Of a stretch of DNA of 64,000 nt, positions 42,661 through 50,965 are shown one piece after another (within the stretch, counting starts at the first letter, position 1; each line of letters begins with the position of its first letter). The stretch lies in NCBI GenBank assembly GCA_048158365.1, contig JBLLNL010000013.1; one strand, given 5' to 3'. Made by a program: the position numbers and the translations under genes. The stretch is from Azoarcus_F sp048158365. GTDB lineage: Bacteria; Pseudomonadota; Gammaproteobacteria; Burkholderiales; Rhodocyclaceae. Below the pieces are notes generated by a model, which saw only the letters and a list, made by a program, of their open reading frames with translations, searched no databases and was not told the DNA's origin.

Positions 42661-43020
42661 TCAACGCCCGAGCTTGCCGCCCGTCGCGAAGTTGTGTGCG
42701 TGGCGACTCACGCCGAAATCGATGAGCACCTTGCACCAGATCGTGACGCCTGCGATCGCGCTCCACACCTGATAATCGACCTGCCAGAACAGCACCAGGC
42801 CGATCACCGCCACGATGATCACGCCGCCCAGCAGGTTCAGCACCCCGGTCATCGGGGCGAAGCGTGCCGGATCGGGCGGCGCCTCGCCGCGCTTCAGCGC
42901 CACTTCCGAAAAGTCCCGCCTGATCAGGATCCGCCACGCACGGCGCAGCCAGATGAACGCGATCGGAAACAGGGCCAGGAACAGGATCCAGGTCATTGCA
43001 ATGCTGATATCGAAAACCAT
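42661..43020 (-). CDS. Unknown membrane protein, 119 aa
   Basis: No family is recognised. It has three hydrophobic segments (about residues 5-22, 53-72, 78-97), a basic RRAWRILIRRDF after the first, and a C-terminus ending HAHNFATGGKLGR. ATG 43020 has GGAG 7 bp upstream; MLEW at 43035 is an alternative. It is on the symporter strand, 138 bp beyond the symporter stop and after its terminator, so it has its own promoter or relies on read-through. Confidence 0.6.
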   Translation of the reverse strand: MVFDISIAMTWILFLALFPIAFIWLRRAWRILIRRDFSEVALKRGEAPPDPARFAPMTGVLNLLGGVIIVAVIGLVLFWQVDYQVWSAIAGVTIWCKVLIDFGVSRHAHNFATGGKLGR

Positions 43021-43074
43021 TCGCCACTCCAACATGCACGCATGTGCGCGAAACCACGACAAGATGCCACAGAT

Positions 43075-43106
43075 AAAAAAACCCCGCCAGATCACCGGCG
43101 GGGTTT
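43075..43106 (-). terminator. Intrinsic terminator after the solute symporter
   Basis: On the minus strand AAACCCCGCC-N8-GGCGGGGTTT has a 10-bp stem with a tail of T residues. It lies 53 bp after the symporter stop. Confidence 0.88.
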
Positions 43107-43158
43107 CGCTGCCTGCGCGCCACAACGGCGCGCATCGGCAGACTATGCTTGCAGACGC

Positions 43159-44994
43159 TCAGTGAGCGTGGGTGCCATCGACCGCCTTCGCACCACGCGG
43201 GACGCGAACGCTATCAACCATGTGCTGGATATGATCCGGCGCAGGCTTGGTGATGGACAGAACGATGATCGCCACGATGAAGTTCACGATCGCCCCCACG
43301 GTACCGAACGCTTCCGGCGTGATACCGAAGAAGGGGTTCGGGCCACCGATCAGGTCGGTGTATCCCGTGCCCGGCACGAAGAAGATACCCTTGTGCGCGA
43401 ACACGTAGAACAGCGTGATACCCAGACCTGACAACATGCCGGCGATGGCGCCTTCCTTGTTCATCTTCTTGGAGAAGATGCCCATCATGATGGCCGGGAA
43501 CAGCGAACTGGCCGCAATGCCGAATGCCAGCGCCACCGTACCCGCCGCGAATCCGGGTGGGTTCAGACCCAGCCAGCCCGCGAACAGGATCGCGACCGCC
43601 ATCGAGATCTTGCCGGTCATCAACTCGGCCTTCTCGGACATGTCAGGCACGAACACGTTCTTGACCAGGTCATGCGACACCGCGGACGAGATCGCCAGCA
43701 GCAGACCCGCCGCGGTCGATAACGCCGCTGCCACACCACCGGCTGCAACCAGCGCGATCACCCAGTTCGGCAACAACGCGATCTCTGGGTTGGCCAGAAC
43801 GATGATGTCGGCATTCACCGTCAGCTCGTTACCCTTCCAGCCAGCCTGCTCGGCCCTGCTCAAGATCTCGGCGCTCGGCTTACCCGGTACGCCGCGAAGG
43901 GTGCCATCGTTGTAGTACTGGATCCGACCGTCGCCGTTCTTGTCTTCCCAGCGCAGCAGGCCAGTCTGTTCCCAACGCTTCATCCAGTCCGGACGGTCTT
44001 CGAACACCAGGCTGGCCTCGGGTGCGAACATGTCGCCACCGGTCTGGGCCGCGTGGTTCACCGTCGCGTGCAGGTTGTACTTGGCCATCGCAGCCACGGC
44101 CGGAGCAGTGGTGTAGAGGAGCGCGATGAACACCAGCGCCCAACCTGCGGAGCTGCGCGCGTCGGCCACTTTGGGCACGGTGAAGAAGCGGATGATGACG
44201 TGCGGCAGACCTGCGGTACCGATCATCAGAGACACGGTATACACGAACATGTTCAGCTTGCTGCCCGGCAGCGACGTGGTGTACTCGTTGAAGCCGAGGT
44301 CGGTGACGACCTGGTTCAGGCGCTCCAGCAGCGAAATGTCGCTACCCGCCAGGTTGGAGCCGAGGCCAAGCTGCGGAATCGGCATGCCGGTCAGGGTCAG
44401 CGAGATGAAGACCGCCGGAACCGTGTAGGCCGTGATCAGCACCGCATACTGGGCCACCTGCGTGTAGGTGATGCCCTTCATGCCGCCGAACACCGCGTAC
44501 GCGAACACGATGGCCATACCGATGTAGATACCCATCTCGTTCGTGACACCGAGGAAGCGCGAGAAGGTCACGCCGACACCGGTCATCTGCCCGATCACGT
44601 AGGTGATCGATGCGGTCAGCAGGCAGATCACCGCGACGGTGCTGGCCGAACTGGAGTAGAAGCGATCGCCGATGAACTGCGGCACCGTGAACTTGCCGAA
44701 CTTGCGCAGGTACGGTGCCAGCAGCAGCGCGAGGATCACGTAGCCGCCAGTCCAGCCCATCAGGAACAGACCACCACCATAACCCAGATTGGAGATCAGG
44801 CCGGCCATGGAGATGAAGGACGCGGCTGACATCCAGTCCGCAGCGGTCGCGATACCGTTGGTGACCGGGTGAACCCCGCCGCCCGCGACATAGAAGTCCT
44901 TCGTGCTACCGGCACGCGCCCAGATGGCGATACCGATGTACAACGCGAAGGACGCGCCGACGAACAGATAGGTCAATAAAGCAAGATTATCCAT
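43159..44994 (-). CDS. Sodium/solute symporter, ActP/VC_2705-like
   Basis: A 611-aa protein of the solute:sodium symporter family with about 13 helices; the N-terminus FYVAGGGVHPVTNGIATAADWMSAASFISMAG is the conserved Na+/substrate site region. A soluble insertion of about 90 residues (about 300-395) contains KNGDGRIQYYNDGT, an EF-hand-like calcium-binding loop. Relatives of the VC_2705 subfamily carry acetate or similar monocarboxylates. It is preceded 12 bp upstream by its DUF4212 partner; AAGGGG precedes ATG 44994. Confidence 0.9.
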   Translation of the reverse strand: MDNLALLTYLFVGASFALYIGIAIWARAGSTKDFYVAGGGVHPVTNGIATAADWMSAASFISMAGLISNLGYGGGLFLMGWTGGYVILALLLAPYLRKFGKFTVPQFIGDRFYSSSASTVAVICLLTASITYVIGQMTGVGVTFSRFLGVTNEMGIYIGMAIVFAYAVFGGMKGITYTQVAQYAVLITAYTVPAVFISLTLTGMPIPQLGLGSNLAGSDISLLERLNQVVTDLGFNEYTTSLPGSKLNMFVYTVSLMIGTAGLPHVIIRFFTVPKVADARSSAGWALVFIALLYTTAPAVAAMAKYNLHATVNHAAQTGGDMFAPEASLVFEDRPDWMKRWEQTGLLRWEDKNGDGRIQYYNDGTLRGVPGKPSAEILSRAEQAGWKGNELTVNADIIVLANPEIALLPNWVIALVAAGGVAAALSTAAGLLLAISSAVSHDLVKNVFVPDMSEKAELMTGKISMAVAILFAGWLGLNPPGFAAGTVALAFGIAASSLFPAIMMGIFSKKMNKEGAIAGMLSGLGITLFYVFAHKGIFFVPGTGYTDLIGGPNPFFGITPEAFGTVGAIVNFIVAIIVLSITKPAPDHIQHMVDSVRVPRGAKAVDGTHAH

Positions 44995-45006
44995 GTGAGC
45001 AGCCCC

Positions 45007-45261
45007 TTACTCTTCGTGAACGTCAAATTCGCGGTCGATCTCGCCCATCTTCTTCGCGTAGTAGAAGATGCAGGCGATGAACACGTAGATCGAGCCCTGG
45101 TGCGCGAACCAGAAGCCCAGCGGATAGCCACCCAGGTGGATATTGTTCAACATCGGTGCAAACAGGATACCTGCACCCAGCGACACCAGAAACCACACGA
45201 TCATGACCTTCCAGATCAGTGCGAGTGTTGCCTTCCAGTAACCTTCAGCGTTGTGATCCAT
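45007..45261 (-). CDS. DUF4212 partner of sodium/solute symporter
   Basis: An 84-aa protein with two helices: YWKATLALIWKVMIVWFLVSLGAGILF and a second after LGGYPLGFWFAHQGSIYVFI. It lies directly upstream of the symporter (12 bp), the standard arrangement. AGGAGG precedes ATG 45261. It is thought to form or regulate the transporter complex; this has not been shown for this copy. Confidence 0.92.
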   Translation of the reverse strand: MDHNAEGYWKATLALIWKVMIVWFLVSLGAGILFAPMLNNIHLGGYPLGFWFAHQGSIYVFIACIFYYAKKMGEIDREFDVHEE

Positions 45262-45351
45262 AACGCCTCCTCTCCTTTAAGTTGTCGAGCTGCGGCCGAA
45301 CGACCACCAACCCCCGGACTACAAAAACAGCGTGGTGATTATTGGTTTTCG

Positions 45352-45378
45352 ATCTTACTCGTTCCTTACAGTTGTCAA
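45352..45378 (-). promoter_or_regulatory. Candidate promoter of DUF4212-symporter
   Basis: TTGACA (45378-45373) and TAAGAT (45357-45352) are separated by 15 bp on the minus strand, about 90 bp upstream of the DUF4212 start. The spacing is short, so certainty is modest. Confidence 0.35.
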
Positions 45379-45487
45379 CTTGTTCGGCACACGGCATGCA
45401 AAAACCCTTCTTGCAGGGCGCCTTTTTTCCCGAAAGCGGCGAATCCAGGCGTGCGCATGCCTGATACGCCGGCCCTGCACGCACCCG

Positions 45488-46375
45488 TCACTTCGCGTCG
45501 CGCACCAGACGAACATGGATATAGTCGGTCCGCCCGCCGGTGCCGGTATGGCCGGAATGGAACGCGACGCCCCATGCGCTGAACTTGAAGCGGTCATGCG
45601 GCCTGCTCGTCCAGAAGTTGCTTTCCGGCGTGTTCGGAAAAAGTGATTCGAGAATCGTCGGACGACGGTAGTCCCCGGCGCAACCGCCGCCGAGTCCTTC
45701 GCGGTCCGGCTCGGTTCGCATGCCGGAACTGCAGAAGGTCAACGCATAGAGCTCGGGCTGGGTCGGCAGGCGCCAGTCGTCGTGGCCGGCAAACGTGACC
45801 CCCTCATGAGCCTCAAGCGCCTGGTCCCAGTTCAATCGCTTCGCCTCACCCGCACAGGTGACCCCGGTCCATGTCTGGCCGAGGCTGCAGCGCATCCACA
45901 TCAGGCCCGCCTCCACGTCCAGCACCGTCCCATCGTCGTTCGCGACATAGCGTGCAAGCTGCATCTGCTCGCGCGTCGCGAGACGTGACGCCTCCTCGGC
46001 CTCGCGCTCGCGCCCGACCTCGGTCAGTCGTCGCGCGAGGTTCAGCCTGACCACCGGCGTGCGCCTGTCCTCGACATGCGCGACCCTCGCCGCAGCGTAG
46101 AGTTCGCTGAAACCGTCCAGCGCGCGGGTCGCTTCCAGCGCATATTCGCCGGCTGGTAATCTGATCGAGAAGACCTGATCGGCCTGTTCGGGCGTCATGC
46201 CGTAATGCTGGCCATTGATCAGCAAGGTAGCGCCGCCGGGCTCGGACACGACTCGCATGACTCCGGGCTCACCGGTCGCTTCCACGGGCTGCTCGGACTT
46301 CCCGCAAGCCACGAGCGACAGCAGGGCGAGTACAGGGATGAACAGGGATCGGCAGGCTGACTGGACTGTATGCAT
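45488..46375 (-). CDS. Lipoprotein with PEGA and DUF1566 (Lcl-type) domains
   Basis: A 295-aa lipoprotein: signal with lipobox LSLVAC (Cys at about 24), a PEGA domain (about 35-100, VMRVVSEPGGATLLINGQHYGMTP), an alpha-helical linker, and a C-terminal DUF1566 domain (about 150-295) with LMWMRCSLGQTW, WRLPTQPEL, FWTSRP and a paired-cysteine pattern. DUF1566 domains bind extracellular ligands or matrix. Function is unknown. TTG 46390 and ATG 46375 are both possible starts; neither has a good RBS. It lies downstream of the sox cluster on the same strand. Confidence 0.78.
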   Translation of the reverse strand: MHTVQSACRSLFIPVLALLSLVACGKSEQPVEATGEPGVMRVVSEPGGATLLINGQHYGMTPEQADQVFSIRLPAGEYALEATRALDGFSELYAAARVAHVEDRRTPVVRLNLARRLTEVGREREAEEASRLATREQMQLARYVANDDGTVLDVEAGLMWMRCSLGQTWTGVTCAGEAKRLNWDQALEAHEGVTFAGHDDWRLPTQPELYALTFCSSGMRTEPDREGLGGGCAGDYRRPTILESLFPNTPESNFWTSRPHDRFKFSAWGVAFHSGHTGTGGRTDYIHVRLVRDAK

Positions 46376-46734
46376 TGAGGAACCCGGCAAGAGGGGCGAT
46401 TGAGAAGCGGATCCGGAACACCGCCGGGGCGCGCCGCTGCAAAGGGCCCGCCGGCGAGAATGTGCGACGCCGAAACGGGCGACGCTGGACCGTGCAGTCG
46501 CCCGGCCACCCGCAAGGCAGAGGGCGTTGCGCCGGGTCGGACGGGTCGCATTGTGCCACAGCCTCAGGCGCAGACTGCACGAAGCAACCTCGTGACCGGG
46601 GTCGGTGCGGACCGAAGGGCAGCGAGTCGGAGGCCGGACGCGTGCCTACGAGGGCATCCGGTCGATTGCGACAAAGGGCCGCCGCCGGGCCACCCCTCGT
46701 CCTCGAAGTCGCGAATGCGAAGCCCGGTCGAGCC
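46376..46734. other. Non-coding gap between soxB and the lipoprotein gene
   Basis: About 360 bp of high GC with no frame that looks coding (the frames are arginine/glycine/proline-rich shadows). I see no clear terminator or promoter; it must hold the end of soxB and the start signals of the lipoprotein gene. Confidence 0.5.
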
Positions 46735-48456
46735 TCAGACCAGGCCCGGGTTCCCGTCCATGCCCTTGAGCCTGGGCATGTTGATTTCAAGCTGCGTGAT
46801 GACCTTCCGGTCGCGCAGATGGCGGGCCACCACCTCCCACACGGGCGGCCCCGAGTCACGTGCATCTTCGGACACCGGTGCCCAGCCGGCGACCTTGTAG
46901 GTCTTACCCGGGTCGATCGGCTTGCCCTTCAGCATCATGTCGCTGATGCGGTTGCCCATCGAAGCATTCGGATCGCAGGCGTACTGAAGCCCGCCGACCC
47001 GCACCATGTCTCCCCCCTGCTGATAGTAAGGGTCGGCGTTGAACAGATTGTCGCAGACGTCCTCGAGCACCGTCTTGATCATCTCGCCGCTCATGTCGGT
47101 GACCGTGGTCCACGGATAGGTGATCGCGGTCTGGTCGAGCAGATGCTCCATCGTGATCGTGTCGCCCGGCAACAGCGACGTACCCCAGCGGAAACCGGGC
47201 GAGAATGCGATCTCGGCGTCCAGTTCGGCGATCAGCGCATCGACCAGCAACTGGTCCCAGGAACCGTTGAAATTGCCGCGACGGTAGAGCAGCCCCTCGG
47301 TCACGGCCAGCGGCTCGATCAACTTGTCGAGGAAGGGCGCACGGACCTTCTCGATCAGGGCAGCCATCTCCGGATCGGCAGGCAGCAGATTGGAGAACAC
47401 CGGCACCAGCTTGTAGCGGAAATCCTGCACCTTGCCGTCGCGCACGTCGAAATCCATGACACCGAGGAACTTGCCGTTCGAACCGGCATTGGTCACCAGC
47501 GTCCTGCCGCCGGCGTTGTCGACGACGGTCGGCGCCGGGACGCCGTCATGGGTGTGGCCGCCGAAGATCGCGTCGATGCCGGTCACCCGCGAAGCCATCT
47601 TCAGATCCACGTCCATGCCGTTGTGGGACAGTACGACGACCACCTGGGCACCCTCCGCACGTGCCGCATCGACCGCCTCCTGCATTTCCTGGTCCCGGAT
47701 GCCGAAACTCCATTCCGGGGTCAGCCAGCGCGGATTGGCGATCGGCGTGTAGGGGAAGGCCTGGCCGACGATCGCGACCGGAACGCCGTTGATGTTCTTG
47801 ATCACGTAGGGCTTGAAGACTGGATCCTCGAAATCGGTGGTCTTGACGTTCTGCGCCACGATGTCGATGTGATCGACGAAATCGTTCTCCTCGATCTCCT
47901 TGAGCCGCTCGGCACCGAAGGTGCTTTCCCAGTGCAACGTCATCACATCCACACCGAGCAGCTTGCTCGCATCGACCATGTCCTGCGCATTGGTCCACAG
48001 CGAAGTGCCGGATCCCTGCCAGGTGTCGCCGCCGTCGAGCAGCAATGCGCCGGGACGGCTCGCCTTCATGCGCTTGACCAGGGTCGCCAGATGGGCGAAA
48101 CCGCCGACCTTGCCATAGGTGCGGGCGGCCTCGACGAAATCGAGAAAGGTGAAGGCATGGGCCTGAATCGAACCGGATTGAAAGCCGAAGTGCCGGAGCA
48201 GGTGCTCGCCGACCAGATGGGGCGGCTGGCCCAGCATGCTGCCGACGCCGAGGTTCACATTGGGCTCACGGAAATAGACCGGCAACAGTTGCGCATGGCA
48301 GTCGGTCATGTGGAGCAAGCTGACGTTGCCGAAGGGCGGCAGATCGTAGAGCGTTTCGGCCGATTGCGCGGCGCGCGCAGGATCGGAATGCAGCGTCATG
48401 CCGCCGGCGGCAGCAACAGCGAGCACCTGCATGAATTCACGGCGATTCATTGACAT
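46735..48456 (-). CDS. soxB: Thiosulfohydrolase SoxB
   Basis: A 573-aa periplasmic dimanganese hydrolase releasing sulfate from SoxY-bound sulfonate. It has a Tat-type N-terminus NRREFMQVLA, metal motifs TDCHAQL, GGDTWQGSGTS, LSHNGMD and GGHTHDG, and the 5'-nucleotidase-like C-terminal domain with DNLFNADPYYQQGGDMVRVGG. Length matches family members. It lies after soxX but separated by a strong intrinsic terminator, so it may have its own transcription start. Confidence 0.96.
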   Translation of the reverse strand: MSMNRREFMQVLAVAAAGGMTLHSDPARAAQSAETLYDLPPFGNVSLLHMTDCHAQLLPVYFREPNVNLGVGSMLGQPPHLVGEHLLRHFGFQSGSIQAHAFTFLDFVEAARTYGKVGGFAHLATLVKRMKASRPGALLLDGGDTWQGSGTSLWTNAQDMVDASKLLGVDVMTLHWESTFGAERLKEIEENDFVDHIDIVAQNVKTTDFEDPVFKPYVIKNINGVPVAIVGQAFPYTPIANPRWLTPEWSFGIRDQEMQEAVDAARAEGAQVVVVLSHNGMDVDLKMASRVTGIDAIFGGHTHDGVPAPTVVDNAGGRTLVTNAGSNGKFLGVMDFDVRDGKVQDFRYKLVPVFSNLLPADPEMAALIEKVRAPFLDKLIEPLAVTEGLLYRRGNFNGSWDQLLVDALIAELDAEIAFSPGFRWGTSLLPGDTITMEHLLDQTAITYPWTTVTDMSGEMIKTVLEDVCDNLFNADPYYQQGGDMVRVGGLQYACDPNASMGNRISDMMLKGKPIDPGKTYKVAGWAPVSEDARDSGPPVWEVVARHLRDRKVITQLEINMPRLKGMDGNPGLV

Positions 48457-48517
48457 AGCGGGACCTTTGGCGGCTGCCTCGAAGCGGTTCGGGGCATTGA
48501 TTCAACGAGAACAGGGC

Positions 48518-48551
48518 AAAAAAGGGGCCCGTGGACCTGCACCACGGGCCC
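48518..48551 (-). terminator. Intrinsic terminator between soxX and soxB
   Basis: On the minus strand GGGCCCGTGG-N7-CCACGGGCCC, a 10-bp stem, is followed by C and six T residues. It lies within the sox cluster, 18 bp after the soxX stop. Confidence 0.85.
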
Positions 48552-48568
48552 GGGACTTACGAACCAGT

Positions 48569-49183
48569 CTATTGGGGAGCGACGGCCTCATTGACCGGCG
48601 ACTCCGGATCGAACAGATACGCCATCACGTGGCGAATCTGGTCTTCGGTCAGGATGTTGCCGTAGCCGTTGCGCGGCATGGTGCTGCATGCGTTGTAGGC
48701 CTTCGAGTTCCACAGCTTGCCCCAGGTGTACTTCACGATCTCCTCGGAGTTGCCACGCAACCTGCCGTAGCCATGCAGCGCCGGACCGATCGTCCCGTAA
48801 GACTCGTTGGTCGGATCCAGGCCGTGACAGTTGTAGCAGCTCCCGCCATTTACCAGATCGGCCGGATCTCGCCAGGTGAGCCCGCGGCCACTGAGCGCGA
48901 TCTTCTGCCCCTCCTTCCAGTCACCCCCCTCGTAGAAGTCTCCATCGGACGGCCACTTGATCGTCTCCATCTCGACCGCCTGGAGCCGCTTCATGGTCTC
49001 CGGATCCGGGTCGGTCGGACTGGAACAGGCCTTCTGGATGTCGTCGCGAACCTGACGGTCGAGCGTCGCGATACCGCTTGCCTTGAACGACGACACCATC
49101 ATCTCCTCGACCCGTGCCTCCAGATCGGAAGCGACGGCGATCGAGGCGAACAGCGCCAGCGGCGCAAATATCAGTTTCTTCAT
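48569..49183 (-). CDS. soxX: Sulfur-oxidation cytochrome SoxX
   Basis: A 204-aa periplasmic monohaem cytochrome c: signal peptide (1-19, cleavage near VAS-D), haem motif CYNCH at 116-120, and axial Met in CSTMPRNGYG. It forms the SoxXA complex that attaches thiosulfate to SoxY. It starts 12 bp after soxA and precedes a terminator. It is longer than the Paracoccus SoxX core, with an N-terminal extension rich in charged residues, as in betaproteobacteria. Confidence 0.94.
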   Translation of the reverse strand: MKKLIFAPLALFASIAVASDLEARVEEMMVSSFKASGIATLDRQVRDDIQKACSSPTDPDPETMKRLQAVEMETIKWPSDGDFYEGGDWKEGQKIALSGRGLTWRDPADLVNGGSCYNCHGLDPTNESYGTIGPALHGYGRLRGNSEEIVKYTWGKLWNSKAYNACSTMPRNGYGNILTEDQIRHVMAYLFDPESPVNEAVAPQ

Positions 49184-49195
49184 GTCATCGTCTCC

Positions 49196-49996
49196 TCAGC
49201 GCTTGACGCCCGGCCACACGGCCTCGCCACCGTTGCCCTTGCCCGCCATATACACCGACAGCGCGATCGTCACGTCCGAACCGAAGATCGGCTCGGCGGT
49301 CCGTTGCTGACGGAAGCAATCCCACAGGCGATGCTGCATCGTCCAGAACTGCGAGTTGGACACCCGGTACGCCGGCCACGAGCCCCATCCCTCGGCAGCC
49401 CCCTTGGCTGTCGTGATGTTCGGCAGACTGGTGGCGCGGATGCGCAGGTTGTCCTCGCCATGGCAGGACGCACACGAGAAATCCATCGCGCCGGTCCGAT
49501 AGAAGAACGCCTTCTCGCCGAGGTCGTACATCTCCCTGACCTTGGGGTCGTCCAGGTCGATCGCGATCGGCTGTCCCTTGGACTGGCCTACGACGTAGGC
49601 CACGATCGAGGCCATCTTGCCGCGTTCGCCCTGGCGGAAGCGGCCATTGATGATCTCCTCCGGCGCGATACCCTGCAGCGTCTCCATGCAGGTCATCAGG
49701 CGGGACTCGAGATCCTGGACACTGCCGGTATCCGGGAAGTAGCGCGGCAACTGCGCGGCGGCCCCTTCGACGACACCCGGCCCGAGGCCGAGGTCACATT
49801 GCTCGAGCGTCGCGTTCCTGGGACCGCGTGCGGTGACCCACAACTCCTCGCCTTCCATCTCGAAAAGCTCGGCCGGGTTGCCATCGGCGAGCATCTGCCG
49901 ATACTGGTCGAAGTTCAGCTCCTGCGAGTGCACGACCAGCGGTGCGGCGACCACGACGGCCGAAGCCACAGCCGCGGCCAATAGTTTTCTGTTCAT
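49196..49996 (-). CDS. soxA: L-cysteine S-thiosulfotransferase subunit SoxA (monohaem type)
   Basis: A 266-aa periplasmic protein with signal peptide (1-24). Catalytic haem motif CASCH is at 175-179 and the active-site cysteine ligand C227 in RLWDCFRQQ. In the N-terminal half only single cysteines C67 and C103 remain instead of a CxxCH, so this is the one-haem class. With SoxX it conjugates thiosulfate to the SoxY C-terminal cysteine. It lies 134 bp downstream of soxZ, a gap that contains a stable stem-loop. Confidence 0.95.
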   Translation of the reverse strand: MNRKLLAAAVASAVVVAAPLVVHSQELNFDQYRQMLADGNPAELFEMEGEELWVTARGPRNATLEQCDLGLGPGVVEGAAAQLPRYFPDTGSVQDLESRLMTCMETLQGIAPEEIINGRFRQGERGKMASIVAYVVGQSKGQPIAIDLDDPKVREMYDLGEKAFFYRTGAMDFSCASCHGEDNLRIRATSLPNITTAKGAAEGWGSWPAYRVSNSQFWTMQHRLWDCFRQQRTAEPIFGSDVTIALSVYMAGKGNGGEAVWPGVKR

Positions 49997-50092
49997 CTTC
50001 TCTCCTCCGTGAACGGGCGTGGGGTGAAGCGCATCACGCCGCCCTGCGTGTCGACCGACGTGTTCGCAGGCGGTGATGTTCAGATTGCATAA

Positions 50093-50126
50093 GTCGGGAT
50101 GACGGCTTCGACGCCACCACCCCGAC
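50093..50126. other. Intercistronic stem-loop between soxZ and soxA
   Basis: In the minus-strand RNA GTCGGGGTGGTGGC pairs with GCCGTCATCCCGAC over 14 bp (three G-U pairs) around a 6-nt loop, 5 bp after the soxZ stop. There is no T-run, so it may stabilise or help process soxYZ mRNA rather than terminate. Confidence 0.55.
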
Positions 50127-50130
50127 GTCT

Positions 50131-50442
50131 TCAGCGAATCTGTACCTCGTCGGTACGGCTCGCGCCGTTGTTGTCCGCCCAGCTGATTTGCACCGTGTCA
50201 CCGGTGGCGCCGCCGTTGAACTTGAACGCCAGGTACGGGTTGGTCGACACCGACGGACCCATGTAGACGGTCAGGACGACCTTGTCGCCGTGCTTGGCCG
50301 TGAGTTCGGTGATGTAGTGCGCCGGAATAGGCTCACCGGACGAATCACGGCGCTGGCCGGTTTCCATCGGGTGGGACATCAGCACACGAACTTCGGTGAC
50401 GCCGTCGCTGGTGGCGGCGCGAATACGCATAGGACCTGCCAT
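50131..50442 (-). CDS. soxZ: Sulfur-carrier partner SoxZ
   Basis: A 103-aa cytosol-synthesised partner exported with SoxY by the Tat system (no signal of its own). It has the typical immunoglobulin-like SoxZ sequence: MRIRAATSDGVTEVRVLMSHPMETG, PAHYITEL, GPSVSTNPYLAFKF. It lies 29 bp after soxY. SoxYZ carries pathway intermediates on the SoxY cysteine. Confidence 0.95.
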   Translation of the reverse strand: MAGPMRIRAATSDGVTEVRVLMSHPMETGQRRDSSGEPIPAHYITELTAKHGDKVVLTVYMGPSVSTNPYLAFKFNGGATGDTVQISWADNNGASRTDEVQIR

Positions 50443-50471
50443 CTCTACTCTCCTTGATTTCCGGTTGTCGA

Positions 50472-50939
50472 TCAGCCGCCGCAGCCGCCGAGGGTGACCT
50501 TGATTTCCTTCTTGGCCATGTAGAACTTGCCGTCGGCCTTGACCACCGCGAACACGTCGGAGGTCTGGCCCATCTTCACGCGCGTCTGCACGTCGGCGAG
50601 CGTGCCTTCCGGAAGGGTGAAGCTCGCGGCGAGCATGTTCGGGTTCTTCTCGATCATGATCGTGATCTGCTCGACATTGGCGAGGCTGCTGGTGACACCG
50701 ACCGGCACGACCGCACCGTTCTCGGCGATGTCCGGTCCGACGATCGTGACCTCACCGCTCTCGGCAGGCGTACCCGCACCCATGGCCTTGAACGCCTCGT
50801 CCAGCGTGGTCGCGGAAAAAGCAGCCTGGTCGCGCGCGGCCAGCGCCGTTCCCGGCTTGATCATTCCGGCCGCGACCAGCAGTCCGAAGACTCCCAGACC
50901 ACCGCCGACCCTGAGGGTATCCCTTCGCTGAATATTCAT
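50472..50939 (-). CDS. soxY: Sulfur-carrier protein SoxY
   Basis: A 155-aa Tat-exported protein (NIQRRDTLRVGGG... twin-arginine motif at 4-8) whose C-terminus is GGCGG (151-155) with the substrate-binding Cys153. AAAAGGAGAGACGGG precedes ATG 50939; a frame extending to 50996 overlaps soxD. It is the swinging-arm carrier of thiosulfate and sulfane intermediates. It lies 26 bp after soxD. Confidence 0.95.
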   Translation of the reverse strand: MNIQRRDTLRVGGGLGVFGLLVAAGMIKPGTALAARDQAAFSATTLDEAFKAMGAGTPAESGEVTIVGPDIAENGAVVPVGVTSSLANVEQITIMIEKNPNMLAASFTLPEGTLADVQTRVKMGQTSDVFAVVKADGKFYMAKKEIKVTLGGCGG

Positions 50940-50965
50940 CCCGTCTCTCCTTTTTGACTGACAAC

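Noticed and set aside
46375..48453. 692-aa plus-strand frame over soxB
   Set aside because: Shadow of soxB; Arg/Gln-rich and without a family.
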